IMG/VR virus record: IMGVR_UViG_3300042352_000378
Location: 1-22,942 of that record
From: a virus
DNA: 22,942 nt
Direction: 5' to 3' (one strand)
This document shows positions 15,206 through 21,364 of this stretch, piece by piece. The translations under genes were made by a program, and so were the position numbers. The notes beneath the pieces were generated by a model. It had not been told where the DNA came from. It searched no databases and saw nothing but the letters and a program-made list of their open reading frames with translations. How positions within the stretch are numbered: position 1 is the first letter of the stretch; every line of letters begins with the position of its first letter.

Positions 15206-16147
15206 ATGTTTGAATTTAAAGAAGAAGAACAAATAAATCATTCACTTTGGGTAGAAAAATATCGCCCATCTAAATTGGATGATTATGTTGGTAATGAACA
15301 TTTGAAAAATAAAGTAGCAGGTTATATAGAAACCGAAGATGTACCACATCTTTTGTTCTTTGGAAAAGCCGGTACTGGTAAAACAACATTGGCGAAATTG
15401 ATTATCAAATCAATTGATTGTGATTATATGATTCTAAACGCATCAGATGAAAACAACGTTGAAACTGTAAGAACCAAAGTAAAGAATTTTGCATCATCTA
15501 TGGGATTCAAAAAGTATAAAATTATTATACTTGATGAGTTTGATTATATGACTCCAAACGCACAAGCGATTTTGAGAAACTTAATGGAAACATTTAGTAA
15601 ACATTGTAGATTCATTTTGACGTGTAACTATGTTGAAAAAATTATTGAACCTATTCAAAGCCGTTGTCAAACTTTTCAAATAACTCCACCTACTAAAAAA
15701 GATGTAGCTATTCAGATGAGTAAGATTTTAAGAGCAGAAGATGTTCAGTTTGACCCAAAAGATTTAGTTCCGATTATTGATTCTTCTTATCCCGATATTC
15801 GTAAGATTATTAATACTTGTCAATTAAACTCTCTTAAAGGTAAATTGCAAGTAGATGTTCAAAATCTTTTAGAGAATGATTACAAAATGAAAGTTTTGGA
15901 AATTCTTAAATCAAAAGATGATAAGAGAAACAAATATATGAATGTTAGACAAGCTATTTTAGATTCAAAGGCAACTGATTTTTCTGACCTTTATACATTA
16001 CTATATGATAAGGTTGACGAATATGCGGGAGAAAATACAGCAAACGTTATTCTTGTATTAGGAGATGGAGTAGCTAAATCAGCAGTAGCAATTGATAAAG
16101 AAATTATTGCAGCGGCAACATTAATTCAAATTTTAAATTTAATATAA
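15206..16147 (+). CDS. Clamp-loader ATPase subunit (T4 gp44 / RFC small-subunit-like)
   Basis: This 313-residue AAA+ protein loads the sliding clamp. It begins with the RFC-box-like VEKYRPSKLDDYVGN (16-30), followed by Walker A GKAGTGKTT (53-61), Walker B IIILDEFD (106-113; Asp110, Glu111), sensor 1 TCN (139-141) and the SRC arginine-finger motif (152-154). T4 gp44 has 319 residues. The DEFD form rather than DEAD is usual in gp44-like loaders. Its partner small subunit (gp62-like) is two genes downstream; a zinc-ribbon gene lies between them with a 1-nt gap on this side. The ATG at 15206 follows an A-rich tract 11 nt after the dUTPase stop. Confidence 0.93.
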   Translation: MFEFKEEEQINHSLWVEKYRPSKLDDYVGNEHLKNKVAGYIETEDVPHLLFFGKAGTGKTTLAKLIIKSIDCDYMILNASDENNVETVRTKVKNFASSMGFKKYKIIILDEFDYMTPNAQAILRNLMETFSKHCRFILTCNYVEKIIEPIQSRCQTFQITPPTKKDVAIQMSKILRAEDVQFDPKDLVPIIDSSYPDIRKIINTCQLNSLKGKLQVDVQNLLENDYKMKVLEILKSKDDKRNKYMNVRQAILDSKATDFSDLYTLLYDKVDEYAGENTANVILVLGDGVAKSAVAIDKEIIAAATLIQILNLI

Positions 16148-16148
16148 T

Positions 16149-16460
16149 ATGGCAAACATTATTGGACAAGGTGAAATTCCACAAATGCCAGGAGGACAAC
16201 CTAAAGTAGATATTTCACAATCGTTACCTATGGTATGTGAAAGTTGTGGTTATGATAAATTCATATCAACTGTAAAAGTTAGAAGATTATCAAAGTTATC
16301 ATTTGGTGGAGCACAAGATATGGTTATTCCATTTGATTTATTCATATGTGGAAGTTGTGGTGAAGAATTTGAACCACTAAAACCAATTGAATTAAGAGCA
16401 TTGGAAGCAAAAGATAAATTATCATCTCAACCAAAAATAGATTTAGATACAAATGCCTAA
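16149..16460 (+). CDS. Zinc-ribbon protein of unknown function
   Basis: This 103-residue protein has two CxxC knuckles, CESC (Cys30, Cys33) and CGSC (Cys67, Cys70), 33 residues apart, flanking a beta-rich segment. This is the pattern of a zinc ribbon. The N-terminus is Gly/Pro/Gln-rich and the C-terminus is a charged helix. No enzymatic motif is seen. It sits between the genes for the two clamp-loader subunits, 1 nt after gp44 and overlapping gp62 by 8 nt, which suggests it is made with the loader. A role in replication or clamp-linked transcription is possible but inferred only from position. Zinc ribbons are also common in transcription factors and nucleic-acid-binding accessory proteins. 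Confidence 0.8.
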   Translation: MANIIGQGEIPQMPGGQPKVDISQSLPMVCESCGYDKFISTVKVRRLSKLSFGGAQDMVIPFDLFICGSCGEEFEPLKPIELRALEAKDKLSSQPKIDLDTNA

Positions 16461-16902
16461 AGGATTATTTGACCATATCAACGCAATTACAAAAGACCAG
16501 GACCCAAAGTATTGGGATAAGCTAGATGATGCGGATAAAAAGACTTGGAGTAACTGGTTAATTCTTCGCTATATGTCTATGAATCCTGATTGGATAGAGA
16601 TGATAGCAGAGATACAACCCTATATTCAAGAAGCACCACCAAAAGCAGTTTATAAAGCACTTATTGGTGTTATACCAAAGGGTAAAACTTATCTTCGTTA
16701 TATGAAGGGCAAATCGGTAAAAGATTATGAACAATGGATTATTGATTTGGTAGCTAAATGGTACGAAGTTTCTACAAAAGAAGCATCTGAATATCTTGAT
16801 ATATTATATGAAAGTACCACCGGTAGAGAGGAAATCAAAAGAATTGCCGAAGCATATGGTACAGAACCCAAGTTAATTACCAAGTTAAAACTCAAAGTTT
16901 AA
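16453..16902 (+). CDS. Clamp-loader small subunit (T4 gp62-like)
   Basis: This 149-residue helical protein resembles the small, non-ATPase clamp-loader subunit of T4-like phages. The pattern near the start (LFDHINAITKDQDPKYWDKLDDADKKTWSNW) and the following LILRYMSMNPDWIEMIAEIQPY agree with remembered marine T4-like gp62 sequences, as does YKALIGVIPKGKTYLRYMKGK. T4 gp62 is 187 residues, so this is a compact version. In T4 one gp62 joins four gp44 subunits to load gp45; all three proteins are encoded in this window, though the clamp is in a separate operon. The C-terminal half is richer in acidic helices. Assignment depends on pattern and context because gp62 is poorly conserved. The stop abuts promoter P5. 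Confidence 0.7.
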   Translation: MPKGLFDHINAITKDQDPKYWDKLDDADKKTWSNWLILRYMSMNPDWIEMIAEIQPYIQEAPPKAVYKALIGVIPKGKTYLRYMKGKSVKDYEQWIIDLVAKWYEVSTKEASEYLDILYESTTGREEIKRIAEAYGTEPKLITKLKLKV

Positions 16903-16934
16903 TTTGGTAATATCACCATTTTTTCGTATCTTTA
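16903..16934 (+). promoter_or_regulatory. Bacteroidetes-type promoter P5 for the Cas4/RecB-like nuclease gene
   Basis: TTTG (16903-16906) with extension TTTGGTAATATC and TATCTTTA (16927-16934) have a 20-nt spacer; TTTTCG precedes the -7 box. It starts at the first base after the gp62-like stop. The last base of the -7 box departs from TAnnTTTG. The nuclease ATG is 14 nt further on. Confidence 0.72.
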
Positions 16935-16948
16935 TATAAATCAAACAA

Positions 16949-17815
16949 ATGGCAAAAGTATCATTTTCGCAGTACTCAATGTGGAGTAGCTGCCCTCAAC
17001 AATATAAGTTAAATTACATAGATAAATTAGGTGAAAGTTCTGGTAACATTCACACAATCTTCGGTACAGGAATGCATGAAACAATTCAACATTACCTTTC
17101 AGTTATGTATGGTGTTTCTAAAAAACAAGCTGATGAGATTAATTTAGATAAACTTCTTTTAGAAAAAATGAAAGATGCTTTTACTAAAGAAAAAGAATCT
17201 CTTACTGAAGGTACACCTTGTACTCAAATAGAATTAGAAGAATTCTATGGAGATGGTAGAAGAATATTAACTTGGTTTAAAAAATATTGTAGTAAATTTT
17301 ATTCTAAAAGTGGATATGAATTAGTTGGTATTGAAATTCCTTTAAATGCAACTATTAAAAACGGTGTACACTTTATTGGATTCATTGATATTGTATTGAG
17401 AGATTTAGCGGAAAACTCAATTATAATTGTTGACCTTAAAACTTCAACAATGGGATGGAATCAATATCAAAAGGCTGATAAATTGAAAAACTCTCAAATC
17501 CTTTTGTATAAAAAATATTATTCAGAATTGTTTAATATTCCAATGACTAAAATCAAAGTGGAATATCAAATTATGAGAAGAAAACTTCCTGAAGATTCTG
17601 CATTTCCAATTCCTTACATATCAAAACATATTCCGCCAAATGGAACACCATCGGTAAACAAAGTGTATGATGAATTTATGGAATTTATTAATACCGTTTT
17701 TGATGATGATGGAAACTTCAAAGATATCCCATTCCCAAAAGTACCTGGCAATAACAAAAAGAATTGTAAATGGTGTGAATTTATGAATAGAGGGATATGT
17801 GATGGTAAACCTTAA
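16949..17815 (+). CDS. PD-(D/E)XK nuclease, RecB / Cas4-like
   Basis: This 288-residue protein fits the RecB-family nuclease pattern. The N-terminal signature SFSQYSMWSSCPQQYKLNYI is followed by FGTGMHE (His43), Asp147 in GFIDIV, the DLK motif (Asp162, Lys164) and the QILLYKKYY helix (Gln183). These give the complete H-D-DxK-Q set. Cys15 near the N-terminus and Cys273, Cys276 and Cys284 at the C-terminus (CKWC ... GICDG) match the split four-Cys arrangement that binds an iron-sulfur cluster in Cas4 and AddB. A DNA end-processing or exonuclease role in phage recombination or replication is expected. No CRISPR array or other cas gene is present. It has its own promoter and follows the clamp-loader operon. 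Confidence 0.85.
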   Translation: MAKVSFSQYSMWSSCPQQYKLNYIDKLGESSGNIHTIFGTGMHETIQHYLSVMYGVSKKQADEINLDKLLLEKMKDAFTKEKESLTEGTPCTQIELEEFYGDGRRILTWFKKYCSKFYSKSGYELVGIEIPLNATIKNGVHFIGFIDIVLRDLAENSIIIVDLKTSTMGWNQYQKADKLKNSQILLYKKYYSELFNIPMTKIKVEYQIMRRKLPEDSAFPIPYISKHIPPNGTPSVNKVYDEFMEFINTVFDDDGNFKDIPFPKVPGNNKKNCKWCEFMNRGICDGKP

Positions 17816-17873
17816 TTTTCGTTTTTTTATTTTCTATATACTTATATATACAAATATATAAAACGATATTACA
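17816..17873 (+). other. Intergenic leader with weak promoter-like AT tracts
   Basis: These 58 nt are almost pure A/T with TTTTCG near the start and TATACTTA at 17837-17844, which loosely recall the -7 context of the other promoters. No TTTG is found at a 19-20 nt spacing, so a promoter for the following gene is possible but not demonstrated. Confidence 0.35.
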
Positions 17874-18074
17874 ATGAATCAAGAAAACACAAAGCTAACA
17901 ACTGTGAAAATCTTGAAAGATGTATATTCATCATTTAAAAAAGTATCTTTTGATTCCGATGTTACCCTTCAAAAATTGGTAAACCGAACTGTTGAAAGAT
18001 ATGTTTCTGACGAAGAATTTAGAAAAGAAATGAACGAATACTTAAAATTACAAATTTCAGGTTCACAATTTTAA
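17874..18074 (+). CDS. Ribbon-helix-helix-like putative DNA-binding protein
   Basis: This 66-residue protein matches the ribbon-helix-helix (Arc/MetJ) layout. A short N-terminal strand (TTVKI, residues 9-13) is followed by helix A (LKDVYSSFKKVSFDS), a turn, and helix B (TLQKLVNRTVERYV). A charged C-terminal tail (SDEEFRKEMNEYLKLQ) then follows. Such proteins dimerise and read the major groove with the strand pair; many are autorepressors or phage regulators. It precedes the two glycosyltransferase genes by 14 nt and may regulate its own AT-rich leader, but no operator was recognised. The fold call rests on pattern only. Confidence 0.6.
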   Translation: MNQENTKLTTVKILKDVYSSFKKVSFDSDVTLQKLVNRTVERYVSDEEFRKEMNEYLKLQISGSQF

Positions 18075-18088
18075 TGAAAAAATAAGTT

Positions 18089-19474
18089 ATGGCAAAAAAG
18101 AAAAAAATCCTATTACTTTCGGATGATTTAAGAATGGCAAGTGGTATAGCCACAATGTCAAAAGAATTCGTATTGGGTACGATACACAAATACGATTGGT
18201 ATCAAGTTGGAGCGGCAATTAACCATCCTGAACAAGGTAAGGTTTTGGATGTTAGCGAAGATATACAAAAAAATTATGGAGTAGCAGATGCTAGTTTAAA
18301 AATACTTCCTTGGAATGGGTATGGAAATGCTGATTTGTTAAGGCAGATTATTAATTCAGAAAACCCAGATGCAATCTTACACTTTACTGACCCTCGTTAT
18401 TGGACATGGTTGTATGATATCGAACACGAAATCAGACAAAATATTCCAATTTTTTTCTACGCAATTTGGGATGATTTACCAGACCCAATGTATAATAGAG
18501 ATTATTATGAAAGTTGTGATTGGATTGGATGTATATCAAGACAAACATATGGTATTATAAAAAGAATTACTTCTAGAACCGATAAAGTAACATGGAGACC
18601 TCTAAAAGATTGGCAAGTAAAGTATGTACCACATGGTATTAATACTGATATCTACAAACCAACCGAAGTACCTGCGGAATATCGTAATGAAATTTTAGGT
18701 GGTAAAGAATATGATTTTGTATTGTATTGGAGTAATAGAAATATCCGCAGAAAACAACCGGCCGATGTAATAATGGCATATAAAAGATTTTGTGAGATTA
18801 TTGGTAAAGATAAAGCGGATAAATGTCTTTTATTAATGCATACACAACCTGTTGATGAAAATGGAACTGACTTGTATGCTGTAATTGAAGAACTTGCACC
18901 TGGTATTAATATCCGTTTTTCTGAAAAAAGAAGAGTTCAACAAGAATTGAATTGGAACTATAATATAGCAGATGTAACAATCAATATTGCTAACAACGAA
19001 GGATTTGGATTAGCAACCGCAGAATCGGTAATGGCTGGAACACCAATCATTGTAAACGTAACCGGTGGATTGCAAGACCAATGTGGATTTAAAGTTGAAG
19101 GTAATGTATTGGTTGCAGATGATTATATTAAGATTGGTTCTTTACATGAATGGAGAAAATGGGAAGGTAAAGCAGAACCTGGTCCTTGGGCGTATCCTGT
19201 ATGGAGTAGAGCACAAGCATTAGCAGGTTCAGTGCCAACACCGTATATTTGGGATGATAGAGTTGATATAGAAGATGTTGCACAAGCAATTGCTAAATCA
19301 TACAATACACCAAAAGAAGAAAGAAAAGCAAACGCATTAATTGGTAGAGAGTTTTTTATTAATGAAGCGGGATTAACACATACCAATATGGCCCAACAAT
19401 TAATAGATGGGATTGAAGATGTGTTTGAGAATTGGAAACCAAGAAAAAGATTTGAAGTGTTCAAAATTAAATAA
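18089..19474 (+). CDS. GT-B glycosyltransferase, family 4-like (first of pair)
   Basis: This 461-residue protein has a two-Rossmann GT-B layout. The N-terminal donor/acceptor domain begins KKILLLSDDLRMASGIATMSKEF, the linker region contains YVPHGINTDIYKP (179-191), and the C-terminal nucleotide-sugar domain contains EGFGLATAE (Glu304 and Glu312, the EX7E motif of GT4 enzymes), followed by AGTPIIVN. It would transfer a sugar from an activated donor to an unknown acceptor. There is no signal peptide or membrane segment, so it should be cytosolic. It is 3 nt upstream of a second, divergent GT-B enzyme and about 1.9 kb from a Ser/Thr-rich collagen-like structural gene. Acceptors could be phage fibre, DNA or host glycans; sequence alone does not decide. 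Confidence 0.85.
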   Translation: MAKKKKILLLSDDLRMASGIATMSKEFVLGTIHKYDWYQVGAAINHPEQGKVLDVSEDIQKNYGVADASLKILPWNGYGNADLLRQIINSENPDAILHFTDPRYWTWLYDIEHEIRQNIPIFFYAIWDDLPDPMYNRDYYESCDWIGCISRQTYGIIKRITSRTDKVTWRPLKDWQVKYVPHGINTDIYKPTEVPAEYRNEILGGKEYDFVLYWSNRNIRRKQPADVIMAYKRFCEIIGKDKADKCLLLMHTQPVDENGTDLYAVIEELAPGINIRFSEKRRVQQELNWNYNIADVTINIANNEGFGLATAESVMAGTPIIVNVTGGLQDQCGFKVEGNVLVADDYIKIGSLHEWRKWEGKAEPGPWAYPVWSRAQALAGSVPTPYIWDDRVDIEDVAQAIAKSYNTPKEERKANALIGREFFINEAGLTHTNMAQQLIDGIEDVFENWKPRKRFEVFKIK

Positions 19475-19477
19475 GTT

Positions 19478-20782
19478 ATGAGTAAACCAACATTAGTATT
19501 TCAGGGACCTATTTTTACGAGAAGTGGATATGGGGACCATTGTAGAGATTTGATGAAATCACTACGCAAAATGGATAAATATGATATTAAGATTATCCCA
19601 CTTCGTTGGGGTAACACTCCACAAAATCAAGTAACTGACCAAGATGAATTTGGTAGATGGATGCTTGAAAGAGTTGTAGGAGTAGTAGAACAAAAGCCGG
19701 ATGTATTTATGCAAGTTTCGGTAGCAAATGAATTTGAACCAAAAGGACACTATAATATTGGTATAACTGCCGGTGTTGAAACTACAATTGCTCCAAAAGA
19801 TTTCATTGATGGTTCTAACAAAATGGATTTGATATTAGTACCATCTCATTTCACAAGACAAAATTTAGGTGGAACTGTTTATCAACAAAAAAATCAACAA
19901 ACTGATGAAATAGTTGGTGAAATTAGGGTTGTAAAGCCAATTGAAGTGCTTTTTGAAGGAGTTGATACCGATATATTTGAATCATCCGTACCATCTAAAA
20001 CAAATACTGATATTTTAGAAAATATAAAAGAAGATTTTTGTTTTTTAGTTGTTGGACATTGGCTGAAAGGAGATTTGGGACAAGATAGAAAAGATATTGG
20101 TATGGCAATTAAAACATTTGCAACCGTATTCCAATATACCAAAGAAAACAAACCAGCTCTTATCATAAAGACATCGCATGCCGGATTTAGTGTAATGGAT
20201 AGAGAAGCTACTAGAAAGAAAATTGAAGAAGTTATAAAGAGTTTTGGTGATAAGTGTCCACCTATTTATTTACTTCATGGTGATATGGAAGAAAGTGATA
20301 TGAGTAATTTATACCACCATCCAAAAGTTAAAGCAATGGTATCATTTGCTAAAGGTGAAGGATATGGTAGACCAATGGCTGAATTTAGTTTGACTGGTAA
20401 ACCAATTATAGCAAGTGGTTGGAGTGGACATACTGACTTTTTACCAAAAGAACATGCAGTTTTATTAGAGGGTTCGTTGACAAATGTACATGAATCGGCG
20501 GCAGACCAATTTTGTATGAAAGAAGCTCAATGGTTTACTGTAAATTATTCAAATGCAGCAAATAAATTATATGATGTGTATAAAAACTACAATACATACA
20601 AAACTCAATCGGTTGGTTTAAAAGATAATACTCTTAAACATTTTACTTTGGATAAAATGACGGAAAGATTTGAACAAATACTTGATACTTATGTAAAGAG
20701 AGCACCGCAAGTAGTTCCATTCAATGTTCCAAAAGTAAACAGTCAAAAGATAGAATTACCAAAACTTAAAAAAATAGGTTAA
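19478..20782 (+). CDS. GT-B glycosyltransferase, family 4-like (second of pair)
   Basis: This 434-residue protein shares the GT-B architecture with its upstream neighbour but is clearly diverged. It opens with LVFQGPIFTRSGYGDHCRDL, which holds a Gly-rich loop. It then has a VPSHFTRQN segment, LFEGVDTDIF at the interdomain region and the C-terminal EX7E motif EGYGRPMAE (Glu294, Glu302), followed by TGKPIIAS. It is a probable retaining sugar transferase. The 3-nt gap to the first glycosyltransferase and the TAATG overlap with the following gene indicate one operon. No membrane segment or secretion signal is present. Two enzymes in tandem suggest sequential addition of two sugars, which is an inference. 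Confidence 0.84.
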   Translation: MSKPTLVFQGPIFTRSGYGDHCRDLMKSLRKMDKYDIKIIPLRWGNTPQNQVTDQDEFGRWMLERVVGVVEQKPDVFMQVSVANEFEPKGHYNIGITAGVETTIAPKDFIDGSNKMDLILVPSHFTRQNLGGTVYQQKNQQTDEIVGEIRVVKPIEVLFEGVDTDIFESSVPSKTNTDILENIKEDFCFLVVGHWLKGDLGQDRKDIGMAIKTFATVFQYTKENKPALIIKTSHAGFSVMDREATRKKIEEVIKSFGDKCPPIYLLHGDMEESDMSNLYHHPKVKAMVSFAKGEGYGRPMAEFSLTGKPIIASGWSGHTDFLPKEHAVLLEGSLTNVHESAADQFCMKEAQWFTVNYSNAANKLYDVYKNYNTYKTQSVGLKDNTLKHFTLDKMTERFEQILDTYVKRAPQVVPFNVPKVNSQKIELPKLKKIG

Positions 20783-21300
20783 TGTCATACGGAACCTTAT
20801 ATAATAGAATAATAGAAAAAGAAACCATAGTTCCTAAATCAAAACTAGAAGCAAGAAGAGTTTATAAAATAGTTTCGTATGAGTATGTTGGTGGAAAACT
20901 TACTTCGTTTAGTGGGCCTGAAAGTGCTATTATTTTTTTAATTAGTATTACACCTGATAAAATATTACATTGTATAAAGATAAGTGAAGCGCGACCTAAT
21001 AAATTCTTTGATTGGTTAAAGTTAAATTTAAAAAGGGGATTGAAATACGATGCGATTAGAGAAATTGCAGAAAAAAATACTTTAGATGAGTTATTACCGG
21101 CCGATAATAGAACTGGTTCTAAAACATTTATGAATTTAAAAAGACATGGGATATATGAACATCAACCTGGTACATATAGAACTTATCTACTTAATAATGT
21201 GAAATCCATAAAGGAAGTTAAGTTTAATACCGATGAATTTTTAAAGTTTCTAAAGATACAAAAACCCACTCAACCGCCCACTAAATCGGAAAATCCTTAA
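20782..21300 (+). CDS. Conserved-looking hypothetical phage protein
   Basis: I cannot assign a function to this 172-residue protein. It starts with YGTLYNRIIEKETIVPKSKLEARRVYKI, has a mixed alpha/beta middle with ILHCIKISEARPNKFFDWLK, and ends with QPGTYRTYLLNNVKSIKEVKFNTDEFLKF and a Pro/Thr-rich tail. It recalls uncharacterised proteins near tail genes of marine T4-like phages, from memory only. There are no transmembrane segments or catalytic motifs. Its ATG overlaps the glycosyltransferase stop by one base, so it is coupled to that operon, while the next gene is separated by a 64-nt leader. A link to tail-fibre assembly or to the glycosyltransferases is possible. Confidence 0.72.
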   Translation: MSYGTLYNRIIEKETIVPKSKLEARRVYKIVSYEYVGGKLTSFSGPESAIIFLISITPDKILHCIKISEARPNKFFDWLKLNLKRGLKYDAIREIAEKNTLDELLPADNRTGSKTFMNLKRHGIYEHQPGTYRTYLLNNVKSIKEVKFNTDEFLKFLKIQKPTQPPTKSENP

Positions 21301-21334
21301 AAGTGTTTATTTCTTCCATTTATTTATATTTATT

Positions 21335-21348
21335 TGTGTAATTACACA
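21335..21348 (+). promoter_or_regulatory. 14-bp perfect palindrome in the fibre-gene leader
   Basis: TGTGTAATTACACA (21335-21348) is a perfect palindrome in the 64-nt gap before the fibre gene, 16 nt before its ATG. It follows an AT-rich TATTTATATTTATTTG tract that only loosely resembles the promoters above. An operator for a dimeric regulator or a late-promoter element is possible. Confidence 0.4.
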
Positions 21349-21364
21349 CAAGTAGAATAAAACC

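Noticed and set aside
16949-17815. Cas4 as part of a phage-borne CRISPR system
   Set aside because: No repeats, cas1, cas2 or effector genes occur in the window; a stand-alone phage nuclease explains it better.
21321-21338. T4-type late promoter TATAAATA in the fibre leader
   Set aside because: The match lies on the minus strand and would drive transcription away from the fibre gene.
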